A program made the position numbers and the translations under genes. Of a DNA stretch of 64,000 nt, positions 25,997 through 35,756 are shown in pieces. The notes under the pieces are model-generated. The model had not been told where the DNA came from. It saw nothing but the letters and a program-made list of their open reading frames with translations, and ran no database searches. The first letter of the stretch is position 1; each line of letters starts with the position of its first letter. The DNA comes from Sulfitobacter sp. CW3. Lineage in GTDB: Bacteria > Pseudomonadota > Alphaproteobacteria > Rhodobacterales > Rhodobacteraceae. The stretch covers positions 1 through 64,000 of the forward strand of contig NZ_JAHXRL010000011.1 of the NCBI RefSeq assembly GCF_019392245.1. The letters run 5' to 3'.

Positions 25997-27163
25997 ATGT
26001 CGGTGTTCCAATCGCGAAATGCTCAGGTTTTGGGCGGTGTCATCGTTGGTGTGATTGTCGTTGTGGCGGGGTATTTCCTGTTTGATCCCGGCACGAAGGT
26101 TACGCAGACCGCACTGCCTGCACCCCAAACCGCCGTGACCCCCGAAACACCCAACGCGCAAGCGCCCGAACCGGAAACGCCCACCAAAGCGGAAACAATC
26201 GTACAAAGTAGTGAACCAAGCCCGCAAAAGCCCAGCTTTGACGAGGTGCGCCGAGATGCCGACGGGGTGACCGTGATTGCCGGCCGCGCCGCGCCGGGTA
26301 GTGAGATCAAGGTGGTCAGCAATGGCGCTGAGATCGCGACAACCACCGCCGACAGTGCAGGGAAATTCGCGACCCTTGCCATTCTGCCGCCCGACGGAAA
26401 AGGGCAGGTGTTAAGCCTTGAGGCTGCGGTCAAGGATACCGAAGTACAATCGGATGAGGAGGTCATTCTGGCCCCTATGACCCCCGCAAAGGTGGCCGCC
26501 AACCCGGACATTCAGGACGCGCCAGAAGCTGTTGAAAACGAACCTGAAACATCAGGTGCTGAACCTCAGATTGCACAGTCTGATCCCGTAGGAGACGCCC
26601 CGCAAGCCACTGTGCCTGAAGAAACCCCGCAGCAAATGGCGCTGTTGAAATCGACCGAGGACGGCGTGGAGCTGTTAACCGATGCAGACCGTGACGCGAC
26701 GCAAAGCATCGCATTGGATACCATCACATATTCCGAGCAGGGAGAGGTGCATCTGGCAGGGCGTGCGCAATCGAAAGGGGCTGCGGTTCAGGTTTATCTG
26801 GACAATGCAGCGGTTGGAAAACTGCCTGTAAACGAACAGGGACGCTGGCGTGGTGATATCGATGGGATCGATGCAGGGGTCTATACCCTGCGTGTGGATG
26901 AGCTGGATCAGGACGGCGAAGTGATCAGCCGCGTCGAGACCCCCTTTAAACGAGAAAGCGCCGAAACGCTGGCCCGTGCCACTGCCAATTACGACGGCCC
27001 GATCAAGGAGGTCACCGTGCAGGAAGGGGCCACGCTTTGGGCCATTGCCCGCGAACGCTATGGCGACCCGACCTTGTATTTGCGCGTGGTCGAGGCAAAC
27101 CGCGATTCTATCCGCGACCCCGATTTGATCTATCCCGGACAGGTTTTCGACCTTCCTGACTAA
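25997..27163 (+). CDS. Membrane-anchored LysM-domain protein
   Basis: 388 aa. An N-terminal membrane anchor (VLGGVIVGVIVVVAGYFLF) is followed by a Pro/Glu/Thr-rich linker, Ig-like or beta-sandwich stretches (VTVIAGRAAPGSEIKVVSNG; EVHLAGRAQSKGAAVQVYLD) and a C-terminal LysM motif of ~48 residues (QEGATLWAIARERYGDP...IYPGQVFDLP). It should face the periplasm and bind peptidoglycan. I chose ATG 25997 because AGGGG lies 9 nt upstream; an ATG at 25988 abuts it too closely. No partner enzyme is next to it. Confidence 0.85.
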   Translation: MSVFQSRNAQVLGGVIVGVIVVVAGYFLFDPGTKVTQTALPAPQTAVTPETPNAQAPEPETPTKAETIVQSSEPSPQKPSFDEVRRDADGVTVIAGRAAPGSEIKVVSNGAEIATTTADSAGKFATLAILPPDGKGQVLSLEAAVKDTEVQSDEEVILAPMTPAKVAANPDIQDAPEAVENEPETSGAEPQIAQSDPVGDAPQATVPEETPQQMALLKSTEDGVELLTDADRDATQSIALDTITYSEQGEVHLAGRAQSKGAAVQVYLDNAAVGKLPVNEQGRWRGDIDGIDAGVYTLRVDELDQDGEVISRVETPFKRESAETLARATANYDGPIKEVTVQEGATLWAIARERYGDPTLYLRVVEANRDSIRDPDLIYPGQVFDLPD

Positions 27164-27259
27164 CGCCAGCAGCGCCAATTAACGCGATGATTTTGCGGGC
27201 TGCTCTGGCAACCCCGTGGCTTGCGACCTATGTAGTGCTGCAAGCATTCAGGAAAATTT

Positions 27260-29119
27260 ATGTCAGCCGATACCACCCGCGCCGAACCTGGTGCCAAAAA
27301 CGCCCCTCGCACCCCCATGACCGAAGAAGAGATGGCCAACGCAGCCGAGCGTCAGTCAAATCTTTTGGTGTTGAAAAAGGTAGCCCCCTATCTGTGGCCC
27401 AAGGACATGCCTTGGGTGAAAAAACGTGTTGTCTGGGCGATGCTGTTTTTGGTCGTCTCAAAGCTGATTTCGGTATGTATCCCAATCATTTACAAAGGTG
27501 CCGTTGACGGGTTGGCGAACGAGGGCGTGCCGCTTTTGGCGCTTGGCGCGATCGGGTTGACCATTGCCTATGGTGTGGCGCGGGCGATGAACGTCGGCTT
27601 TCAACAGCTGCGCGATGCGGTGTTTGCACGGGTGGGGCAGCGTGCACTGCGGATGCTGGCGCTGGAAACCTTTCACCATATTCACCGGCTTTCGATGCGC
27701 TATCACATCACACGCAAAACGGGCGGTCTAAGCCGGATTATCGAACGCGGTGTCAAAGGCGTTGATTTCCTGCTGCGCTTTTTGCTGTTCTCAATCGGGC
27801 CGCTGATCCTTGAGTTGATATTGATCGGGATCATTCTGACGGTGTTGTTTGATTTTTGGTATCTGCTGGTCGTTGCCGTGACGATCGGGCTTTATGTTTG
27901 GTTCACCTTTGCGGTGACCGAATGGCGGGTAAAGCTGCGCCGCCAGATGAATGACCAAGACACGGATGCCAACCAAAAGGCCATCGATAGTTTGTTGAAC
28001 TACGAGACGGTCAAGTATTTTGGCGCCGAAAACCGCGAGGCGCAGCGCTATGATAGCGCGATGGCGGGCTATGAAGAGGCCGCGATTAAGACCAACTATT
28101 CGCTGGCGTTCTTGAACTTTGGCCAGTCCTTGCTGATCACATGTGGTTTGGTTGGCGTGATGATCATGGCGGCAATTGGTGTGCAGGATGGTACGCTGAC
28201 GGTCGGCGATTTCGTCATGGTTAACGCCTATATGGTGCAGATCACCATCCCCTTGAACTTCCTCGGGACGGTGTATCGCGAAATCCGTCAGGCCTTGGTT
28301 GATATGGGGCAGATGTTCACCTTGCTGGATCAACCTGCTGAAATCAAAGACAAACCAGACGCGCGCGATCTTAAGGTCGACGGCGGGCGGATCACTTTGA
28401 AGGACGTGCAGTTTGGCTATGACCCGGATCGTCAGATCCTCAAGGGGATATCGCTTGAGGCCGCACCGGGTGAGATGGTCGCGATTGTCGGATCGACGGG
28501 GTCGGGTAAATCCACCATCGGGCGGCTGTTGTTCCGGTTCTATGATGTGAACGGCGGGGCGTTGTTGATTGACGGCCAAGACGTGCGCGACGTGACCCAA
28601 GACAGCCTGCACAAGGCCATCGGGGTGGTGCCGCAAGACACCGTGCTTTTCAACGATACGATTGGCTATAACATCGGCTATGGCCGCGATAACGCCACCC
28701 AAGCCGAGATCGAGGCCGTGGCAAAAGCGGCGCAAATCCACGACTTTATCCAGCGTTTGCCGAATGGATATAATACAGCCGTGGGCGAGCGGGGGCTGAA
28801 GCTGTCGGGCGGTGAAAAGCAACGTGTGGGGATCGCCCGCACCTTGCTAAAGGACCCGCCGATTTTGTTGCTGGACGAAGCCACCAGCGCGCTGGACAGC
28901 GAGACAGAACACGAGATTCAAGACGCGCTGCGTCAGGCCGGCAAGGGCCGCACGGTGCTGACCATCGCGCATCGTCTGTCCACAGTGGCCGAAGCGGATC
29001 GAATTGTGGTGTTGGAACAGGGCGAAATTGTCGAGCAGGGCAGCCATGATGATCTGCTGGCACGCAATGGTCGCTATGCGCAGCTATGGCAGCGTCAACA
29101 ATCCGAGGATGAAACGTGA
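27260..29119 (+). CDS. Atm1-type ABC exporter (Fe-S/glutathione-related or heavy metal export)
   Basis: 619 aa half-transporter. Six membrane segments (~50-330) with VPLLALGAIGLTIAYGVARA and SYxLAFLNFGQ-like SLAFLNFGQSLLITCG, then a nucleotide-binding domain: Walker A GSTGSGKSTIGR, signature LSGGEKQRVGIARTLL, Walker [15 protein letters not shown] and TIAHRLSTV. The N-terminus and YFGAENREAQRYD are characteristic of the Atm1/ABCB7/HMT1 group, which exports glutathione-linked sulfur or metal adducts. It forms a homodimer in the inner membrane. It follows the LysM gene by 96 nt and precedes the Bcr gene by 139 nt. Confidence 0.92.
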   Translation: MSADTTRAEPGAKNAPRTPMTEEEMANAAERQSNLLVLKKVAPYLWPKDMPWVKKRVVWAMLFLVVSKLISVCIPIIYKGAVDGLANEGVPLLALGAIGLTIAYGVARAMNVGFQQLRDAVFARVGQRALRMLALETFHHIHRLSMRYHITRKTGGLSRIIERGVKGVDFLLRFLLFSIGPLILELILIGIILTVLFDFWYLLVVAVTIGLYVWFTFAVTEWRVKLRRQMNDQDTDANQKAIDSLLNYETVKYFGAENREAQRYDSAMAGYEEAAIKTNYSLAFLNFGQSLLITCGLVGVMIMAAIGVQDGTLTVGDFVMVNAYMVQITIPLNFLGTVYREIRQALVDMGQMFTLLDQPAEIKDKPDARDLKVDGGRITLKDVQFGYDPDRQILKGISLEAAPGEMVAIVGSTGSGKSTIGRLLFRFYDVNGGALLIDGQDVRDVTQDSLHKAIGVVPQDTVLFNDTIGYNIGYGRDNATQAEIEAVAKAAQIHDFIQRLPNGYNTAVGERGLKLSGGEKQRVGIARTLLKDPPILLLDEATSALDSETEHEIQDALRQAGKGRTVLTIAHRLSTVAEADRIVVLEQGEIVEQGSHDDLLARNGRYAQLWQRQQSEDET

Positions 29120-29195
29120 TCTAACGGTCTGTTGCACTGCTGCTGCTGGCGAAGTGGGCTTGAAACTTGTCGCCAGCGTGATACGTAAAATCGTC

Positions 29196-29216
29196 TCTTG
29201 CTGCATTGCAGCAAGA
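29196..29216. promoter_or_regulatory. Palindrome upstream of the Bcr/CflA efflux gene
   Basis: TCTTGCTGCA and TGCAGCAAGA are perfect 10-bp arms around a single T, 42 bp upstream of the efflux gene start. There is no following T-run, so an operator for a homodimeric repressor (TetR or MarR type) is more likely than a terminator. No regulator gene is adjacent. Confidence 0.45.
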
Positions 29217-29258
29217 CGGTAGTGACGAGATTTAATATCCAATCCAAAAGGATTCCCC

Positions 29259-30467
29259 ATGCAAACCAGCATGCTGCGCACCGCGCTTATTCTGGGGCTG
29301 ATCTGTGTGACCGGCCCTTTCGCCATCGACATGTATCTGCCCGCGCTTCCCGCGATCGAGGCCGCCCTTGGGACATCGGTTTCAGGCGCGCAGCTGACGT
29401 TGGTCGCGTATTTTCTGGCGTACGGGGTGTCGCAACTGGTCTATGGCCCGCTGTCTGATCAGATCGGCCGTAAAAAGACGTTGCTGATCGGGATGAGCAT
29501 CTTTGCAGTGGGGTCGGTTATTTGCGCATCCGCACCCACAATCGAGGTTCTGGTGATTGGCCGCCTGATCCAGGGGATGGGCGGTGCAACCGTGATGGTG
29601 ATCCCACGCGCGATCATTCGCGACATGTACACCGGCGCACAGGCCACACGGTTGATGGCGACGATTATGCTGGTGATCTCGATTTCACCGATGCTGGCCC
29701 CCTTGGCGGGCAGTGGCATTGTGGCGGTGGGCAGCTGGCGCGAAATTTTTCTGGTGATGGGAATATTCTCAGGTGTCAGCCTGACCTTGGCCCAAGCCAC
29801 ACTGCCAGAGACCCTCAAGCAAGAGCGTCGGCGCAAGGTGAATATCAAGGAGCTGTCGCGCAGCTGCGGGATATTACTGCGTGATCCGGTTTTTGTGGGC
29901 CTGACCTTTATCGCAGGCTTTGGCATGGCCAGCTTTTTCCTTTTCGTGTCCAGCGCGTCCTTTGTCTACACGGGTGAATACGGCCTAACGCCGACCCAGT
30001 TTTCATTGGCTTTTGCGTTTAACGCGGTCGGGTTTTTTGTCGCCACCCAGATGGCCGGTCGTTTGGCCGAAAAATGGGGGCTGGCAACATTGATCGGGCG
30101 CGGTGTGATCGGATTTGCGACCTGCGCGACCGTGTTGGCGCTGCTTGAGCTGGCGGGTTTCCAAGGTATGTGGCTGCTGCTGATTGGTTTGTTTCTGGCC
30201 TATGCCTGCCTTGGCGTGGTGATCCCATCGGCCATGGTTGCTGCACTTGACGCCCACGGGCGGCGCGCGGGGATGGCATCGTCGCTCAGCGGCAGCATGA
30301 CCATGCTGACCAGCGCCATTTGCATTGGGCTTTCGACGCCGTTTTTTGACGGGACCGCATTGCCCATGGTTGTCAGCATCGCGCTCTGCGGGCTGGCCGC
30401 GGTGGCGCTGGTGATCGTGACCATGCCAAAGCTTCGGCAGCAGCAAATGGTACTTGCTACCGCCTAA
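29259..30467 (+). CDS. Bcr/CflA family drug-resistance MFS transporter
   Basis: 402 aa with twelve predicted membrane helices. Signatures: FAIDMYLPALPAIEAALG in helix 1 (the Bcr/CflA hallmark), YGPLSDQIGRKKTLLIGM in the loop 2-3 motif A, and GGATVMVIPRAIIRDMYTG in motif C/4-5. These proton antiporters export bicyclomycin, chloramphenicol or sulfonamides. A ribosome binding site AAAAGGA precedes ATG. A 21-bp palindrome upstream suggests control by a repressor. Convergent with the RND permease gene, 3 bp apart. Substrate unknown. Confidence 0.93.
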   Translation: MQTSMLRTALILGLICVTGPFAIDMYLPALPAIEAALGTSVSGAQLTLVAYFLAYGVSQLVYGPLSDQIGRKKTLLIGMSIFAVGSVICASAPTIEVLVIGRLIQGMGGATVMVIPRAIIRDMYTGAQATRLMATIMLVISISPMLAPLAGSGIVAVGSWREIFLVMGIFSGVSLTLAQATLPETLKQERRRKVNIKELSRSCGILLRDPVFVGLTFIAGFGMASFFLFVSSASFVYTGEYGLTPTQFSLAFAFNAVGFFVATQMAGRLAEKWGLATLIGRGVIGFATCATVLALLELAGFQGMWLLLIGLFLAYACLGVVIPSAMVAALDAHGRRAGMASSLSGSMTMLTSAICIGLSTPFFDGTALPMVVSIALCGLAAVALVIVTMPKLRQQQMVLATA

Positions 30468-30470
30468 GGG

Positions 30471-33400
30471 CTATTCGGCGGCGCGCAGTTTCGCCAGTTC
30501 ATCGGCCGGATCGGGGCTGTGCGCCGGTTCGGCGTCATCACCCCAGATCAGGATGCCGGTCTTAAGACGCTGCGCGTCCTTTTCCAGCGCCCAGTCCTGT
30601 GCTGCCTTACTGGCACGGCCCAGCGACATCTTTGCCAACAACTGCGCGACCCAGCGTGCATAGGTGGTGGCCCACACGCGCAGGGCCAGCAGCGATGGCG
30701 TCACCATCAGCGTCAACACCGTGGCCACGCCAAGGCCGAATACAACGGCTGTCGCCAGCTGTTTCCACCACAGGGCAGTGGGGCTGTCGATGGTGTAGCC
30801 GCCATTGGCGAAATCAAGGCTAAGCCCGAACATCATCGGGGCAAGCCCCGCCATTGTTGTTATGGTGGTCAACAGAACCGGGCGAATTCGGGCCTGAGCG
30901 GTGCGAATAATCGCCTCGATCCGGGGCATGTACTGGCTGAATTCCTGATAGGTATCGATCAGGATGATATTGTTGTTCACCACGATCCCGGCCAAGGCGA
31001 CAATCCCCGTGCCGGTCATGATGATCGAAAACGTTTGATCCATCACCAGCATCCCGATCAACACGCCCGTGGTTGATAGAACGACGGCGATCAGCACCAA
31101 CACCGAATTATAGATGCTGTTGAACTGGGCCAGCAGGATGATGAACATCAACCCCAAGGCCGCCGTAAAGGCAGAGCTTAGGAACGCCTGACTTTCGGCC
31201 TGATCCTCTTGGTCGCCGGTCCATTCATAGCTGACGCCAGCGGGTAACGGGTTGGTCTCGAGCCATTTGGTGATCTCGGTAATACGTTCGTTGGCATTGA
31301 TCGGGATCAGGCGCAGCTGTGCCTTGGCCAGCCCGTCTTGCAGGTCGATATCGGTGGCCGCAACCGTGCGGTCGGTGATCTTGTACCCCGTGCCATCCAG
31401 TGCTGTGATATCCGCATCCGACGCCGCCGGACGCATGGTGGCCAAGGTGATATCCGTCTCTTCGCCGTCGATCTCATCAGTCTTCACCAGCTTGGCCAGA
31501 CCCACAGAAACACCGGCCTTGATGTCAAGGTAACGCTTTTGCTCGACGCGGTTGATTTCGGCCAATTTGGGGACGGGCATGCGTGTGATGAAATTCGACA
31601 GGGGGACCAAACCATCAATGGTGCGCACCTTGAGCGTATCAAGGGTGCTGAGCACGCGATCGTTTTCGGGCAGCCGGACCCTGATCTCGATCTCTTCGTC
31701 CGAGGTATCAACCCGCATGGTGTCCAACAGCAACCCGCGCGTGACAAGCTGCACCATGGCACCGACTGTCAATACATCGGCCCCGTATTGTCCTGCTTTG
31801 GCGACATCCACGTCGATTTGCCAATCAATGCCGGGCAGGGGGCGCGTGTCTTCGACCAAGGTCAGGCCGGGGGTTGTGTCGAATTGCGCGCGCGTCAGTT
31901 CGGTCGCAACTATCAGATCGTCAAAGTCGTTGGCCTTTAGTCGCAGATGCACGGGCTTGGCCGATGCCGGACCTCGGGCCTGAGCCAGAATTTCGATTTT
32001 GATGCCGGGGATTTGGCCCAGCTCTTCGGTCAGTTCCGCAATCACAAGATCGCCGTCCAGTTCGGGCCGCAGGGCGCGGTCTTCCCATGGAATGGTCTCA
32101 AGCTGGATCTGGCCGATGCTGTCCTTGGGGGCCTGTGCGCCGCCGGTATTGCTGTCCAGCCCGCCTTCGCCTGCAAAGGCAAATGCCGTCAACACGCCGG
32201 GGTGGTCCAGCACGATCTCTTCGGCCTGCTTCATGATCGCGTCTTTTTCTGTCAATGACAGGTTGCCGCGCGCCAAAACGTAAACGATGGCCTGCTCGGG
32301 TTCGGATTCAACAAAGAATTCAATGCCTTTTGAGTTGTTGCTAAAGAAGATCATCGTCGTGCCAACAAAGACAAACACCACACCAATCACGACCAGCGGC
32401 ATCACAGGGTTGCCCGCGATAAATTCGATCACACGCCCGAATGCCGATCTGCGATAGCCTGCCTTGATGACATCGACGGGCTTGCTGAACAGCTTGGACG
32501 TGACCCATTGGCCACCGCGCCCCATGCGGGTGAACAGCGCGAAAAAGCTGACAAGCCCCAGCATCGCGCCCGATATGCCAACCGACACGAGGGCAGCCAG
32601 CGCCGCAATGCACAGGAAAACAACGGCAAATACCGGAATAACTGAGCCGACAATATCCAGCCCGTCCATGGATGCAAACTGCGCCGACATCACCCCGAAC
32701 AGGGGCTGCGCCAATGCCATCGGAATGGCCACCATGACAAAAGCCACCGGAAACAGCAGCAAATGCAGGTACAGACGCAGGTTCGCGATGGCTGTCATAT
32801 TATCGGCCATCCAGCGTTCAAGCCGCCCGGTCACGCCGCCCAGAACGGGCAGATAAACCAAGGCAACCACCAAGGATGCGGACAGAACGAAGATCAAGGT
32901 GACCGGCAACATGCCCATGAATTGCCCCGGAACACCGGGCCAGAACAGCATGGGCAAAAACGCACATAGCGTTGTGGCGGTTGATGAAATGATCGGCCAG
33001 AACATGCGCTTGGCGGCGGTGACATAGGCCTGCATCGGCCCTTCGCCCTGCTGCTGACGCGCATCGGCATATTCGACCACCACGATGGCCCCATCCACCA
33101 GCATGCCCACGGCCAAGATCAGCCCGAACATCACAATGTTCGAGATCGAGATCCCCATGAGCGCCAGAAAGGCGAAACACAATAGAAACGAGGTCGGGAT
33201 CGCGAAACCGACCAACAGCGCCGCGCGGATACCAAGGGCGGCCAACACCACGATCATCACCAGTGCCACAGCGGTCAGAACCGACCCCAAAAGCTGCTGC
33301 ACCATGCTGTCGACGACGCGGCTTTGATCGTTCGAGGTGCCAATTTTCACGGCGGCTTTCAGCCCGTCAGGCCAATTCGCGCTTTGTTCGGCCACGACCT

Positions 33401-34298
33401 CTTTGACGCGTGATGACGTGTCGATCAGGTTGAAACCCTTGCGTTTCACCACCTGCAAGGCCAGCGTCTTCTCGCCGTTAAAGCGCGCGGTGCCTTCGCG
33501 GTCCTCGAAGGTCAGGTTGATTGTGGCCAGATCACCCAAAGTCACAACGCGGTCCCCGTTGGTTTTAACGGGCAGGTCATAGACGTCACGTGGTTCGTTA
33601 AAGGACGATGGAATCTTGACCGAGAACGTGCCCTGATCCGACTGCACCTCGCCAGCGGCGATCAGCTGGTTGTTGTTCTGAACCGTGTTGATCAATTCAC
33701 CGGCGGTCACGTCATAGGCCTCAAGGCGCAGCGGGTCGATCAAGACCTCAAGCATTTCGTCGCGGTCACCGGCAAGCCCGGCCTCAAGCACGGCATCCAT
33801 GCCTTCCAGCTCGTCCTGCAATTCGCGCGCGACGCGGGCCATCGTGCGTTCCGGAACAGGGCCGGTCAGGTTGACGATGATGATCGGGAATTCGGAAAAG
33901 TTGATCTCGGTGATCGAATATTTCTCATAGCCTTCGGGGAATTTGCCCTCGGCTGTGCTCATGGCGTCGCGCACGTCGGCCATGATCTTGGTCTTGTCCC
34001 AGCCAAATTCGAACTCAAGCGCGACACCGGCATAGTTTTCAGCAGCCGTGCCCGTCATGGTTTTCAGCCCGTCCAGATCGGACAGTTCGGTTTCCATCGG
34101 TTTGACCAGCAAGGTTTCACTGTCGATGGCGGAAATGCCGGGGAACTGCACGGATACGAACAGGGCAGGGATTTCGATGTCGGGCTCGCCCTCTTTGGGC
34201 AGGGTCGAATAGGCATAACCGCCCACTACAAGGCTTAGCAGAATAAACGCCATAACCATGCGGGCACGGCCAGCAGCCCAATCGACGATACCGCTCAT
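30471..34298 (-). CDS. RND family efflux permease (AcrB/HAE-type)
   Basis: 1275 aa, ~200 longer than typical AcrB (about 1050). Usual parts: N-terminal helix and LPKEGEPDIEIPALFVSVQFPG, docking and porter regions, the TM4 proton-relay motif around VGMLVDGAIVVVEYADARQ, and TM11-12 with GIVALAGIVVNNNIILIDTY. The excess is in the middle: extra hydrophobic segments at ~515-630 (LLLFPVAFVMVAIPMAL, VFLCIAALAALVSVGISGAM) before the second half. ATG overlaps the adaptor stop by 4 nt (ATGA). It takes substrates from periplasm or membrane and sends them out with an adaptor and an outer-membrane channel, which is not encoded here. Confidence 0.92.
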   Translation of the reverse strand: MSGIVDWAAGRARMVMAFILLSLVVGGYAYSTLPKEGEPDIEIPALFVSVQFPGISAIDSETLLVKPMETELSDLDGLKTMTGTAAENYAGVALEFEFGWDKTKIMADVRDAMSTAEGKFPEGYEKYSITEINFSEFPIIIVNLTGPVPERTMARVARELQDELEGMDAVLEAGLAGDRDEMLEVLIDPLRLEAYDVTAGELINTVQNNNQLIAAGEVQSDQGTFSVKIPSSFNEPRDVYDLPVKTNGDRVVTLGDLATINLTFEDREGTARFNGEKTLALQVVKRKGFNLIDTSSRVKEVVAEQSANWPDGLKAAVKIGTSNDQSRVVDSMVQQLLGSVLTAVALVMIVVLAALGIRAALLVGFAIPTSFLLCFAFLALMGISISNIVMFGLILAVGMLVDGAIVVVEYADARQQQGEGPMQAYVTAAKRMFWPIISSTATTLCAFLPMLFWPGVPGQFMGMLPVTLIFVLSASLVVALVYLPVLGGVTGRLERWMADNMTAIANLRLYLHLLLFPVAFVMVAIPMALAQPLFGVMSAQFASMDGLDIVGSVIPVFAVVFLCIAALAALVSVGISGAMLGLVSFFALFTRMGRGGQWVTSKLFSKPVDVIKAGYRRSAFGRVIEFIAGNPVMPLVVIGVVFVFVGTTMIFFSNNSKGIEFFVESEPEQAIVYVLARGNLSLTEKDAIMKQAEEIVLDHPGVLTAFAFAGEGGLDSNTGGAQAPKDSIGQIQLETIPWEDRALRPELDGDLVIAELTEELGQIPGIKIEILAQARGPASAKPVHLRLKANDFDDLIVATELTRAQFDTTPGLTLVEDTRPLPGIDWQIDVDVAKAGQYGADVLTVGAMVQLVTRGLLLDTMRVDTSDEEIEIRVRLPENDRVLSTLDTLKVRTIDGLVPLSNFITRMPVPKLAEINRVEQKRYLDIKAGVSVGLAKLVKTDEIDGEETDITLATMRPAASDADITALDGTGYKITDRTVAATDIDLQDGLAKAQLRLIPINANERITEITKWLETNPLPAGVSYEWTGDQEDQAESQAFLSSAFTAALGLMFIILLAQFNSIYNSVLVLIAVVLSTTGVLIGMLVMDQTFSIIMTGTGIVALAGIVVNNNIILIDTYQEFSQYMPRIEAIIRTAQARIRPVLLTTITTMAGLAPMMFGLSLDFANGGYTIDSPTALWWKQLATAVVFGLGVATVLTLMVTPSLLALRVWATTYARWVAQLLAKMSLGRASKAAQDWALEKDAQRLKTGILIWGDDAEPAHSPDPADELAKLRAAE

Positions 34299-35542
34299 TG
34301 GGTGACCTCACGGTAGGTCGGTGCGACGGTGACGCCAGCGATGACGTATTCCTGACCCAACACGATCACATTCGATGTCTGTGGCAATCCGCTGACCCAG
34401 ACCCCCTGTTTGGTGTCGCGGACCAGTTGCACGGGGACAAAGCCGACGACATTTGCATCGTCGATCACACGCACGCCCAGGATACCCTCGTCATTCAGCG
34501 TTAAAGCCGATTGCGGCAGCAAATGCGCGTCCACCCCGGCCGAGGATATGGCGATTTCGGCGGTTTGCCCGTCACGGATGGCCAGATCATCGTTGGTGAC
34601 GTCAATCTCGATGCGGAAGGTGCGCGTCGTCGGGTCAGAAGCGCGCGAGATGAATGTAACCTGACCGCCGATCTCGCGGTTGTCAGCGGCCAACCGCGCG
34701 CGGGCAATAGCCCCCAATGTGACGCGGCTTACCTCGGTTTCGGGAACAAAGCCGACCAGCTTGATCGGGTCCAGCTGGATGATCCGCGCGCATAGGCTGC
34801 CCTTTTGCAACAGGCTGCCCAATTCTGCGGTGTCGCTTTCCAGCAATCCGTCAAAGGGGGCGGTCAATGTCAGGCGGTCGATCTCGGCCTTTGCACCGGC
34901 CACGGCGGCGGCGGCGGCTTCGATCCCTGCTTTTGCCGCATTCAACCCGGCCTTGGCAGAGCTAAGGCTGGCCCGTGCCCCTGCCGTTGCTGCCTGCGCG
35001 GTCGCCAGTTGCGTGGTGGATGAAAACCCGCCTTCGCCTAGCTTTTCGGCTGCATTCAGCTTGATCAATGTTTCGTCCAACCGCGCTTGCGCCTCTTCGA
35101 CGCGGGCTTGGGCCTCGGGTACACGCGATTCAGCCTCGGCAAGGCGGGCTTCGGCCTCGGTTTTGGCAGCACCACGTGTGCCGATGTCCAATGTGCACAT
35201 GGTTTCACCAGCGGTGACGGTAGCACCCTTGCGCAGCGGCGGGGACGTCACGATGGCAGAGGTTTCAGCGGCGACATCAACGGTACGTGCGGCAGAGGTC
35301 TGGCCCCGCACAATGACGGCTGATGCCAACTGGCGGGCGGTACTGCGTTGCACGACAACCTTGACCAGCTCTTGCCCGGCGATCTGGGACAGGTTTTGGC
35401 CGTCATCAGCGGCGCCTTCTTGTGCGGTCTCGGTGCCCTCCGGCTGGTTCCCAGACCGGCCCAGCAGGGCGTCGCGTTCAAAGATTGCCATGTACAGGAG
35501 TGCTGAAACGACAATTGCCGCGAGAATGGAAAAAATACGCAT
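34295..35542 (-). CDS. RND efflux periplasmic adaptor (membrane fusion protein)
   Basis: 415 aa. N-terminal membrane anchor (MRIFSILAAIVVSALLYMAI), lipoyl half-motif (IVTSPPLRKGATVTAGETMC), a long Ala/Glu/Arg coiled-coil hairpin (~140-230, EAEARLAEAESRVPEAQARV), second lipoyl half (LTAPFDGLLE) and beta-barrel domains. ATG 35542 has GAGG 9 nt upstream; the frame is open upstream but the family N-terminus begins here. First gene of a two-gene operon with the RND permease, divergent from the TPR gene with a 214-bp shared promoter region. Confidence 0.92.
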   Translation of the reverse strand: MRIFSILAAIVVSALLYMAIFERDALLGRSGNQPEGTETAQEGAADDGQNLSQIAGQELVKVVVQRSTARQLASAVIVRGQTSAARTVDVAAETSAIVTSPPLRKGATVTAGETMCTLDIGTRGAAKTEAEARLAEAESRVPEAQARVEEAQARLDETLIKLNAAEKLGEGGFSSTTQLATAQAATAGARASLSSAKAGLNAAKAGIEAAAAAVAGAKAEIDRLTLTAPFDGLLESDTAELGSLLQKGSLCARIIQLDPIKLVGFVPETEVSRVTLGAIARARLAADNREIGGQVTFISRASDPTTRTFRIEIDVTNDDLAIRDGQTAEIAISSAGVDAHLLPQSALTLNDEGILGVRVIDDANVVGFVPVQLVRDTKQGVWVSGLPQTSNVIVLGQEYVIAGVTVAPTYREVTQ

Positions 35543-35756
35543 AATTTGCCTCTGGCCGGTCAGATTTCGTTGGTCGCATAATATAGACAACGTTTTGTTA
35601 GGCCAAATCGGGATGCGTGGCCAGTTCGCATCGCCTTTTTGTGCCAACTGCGCCGCTGTCGTCCCTTGGATGCTGAAAGACGATGCAAGGATGCCCTTGG
35701 CAGTGTGGCTGCCGCAGGTTAAGAGGGGCGCTAATTCACGGTGGGACAGGCAAGAC

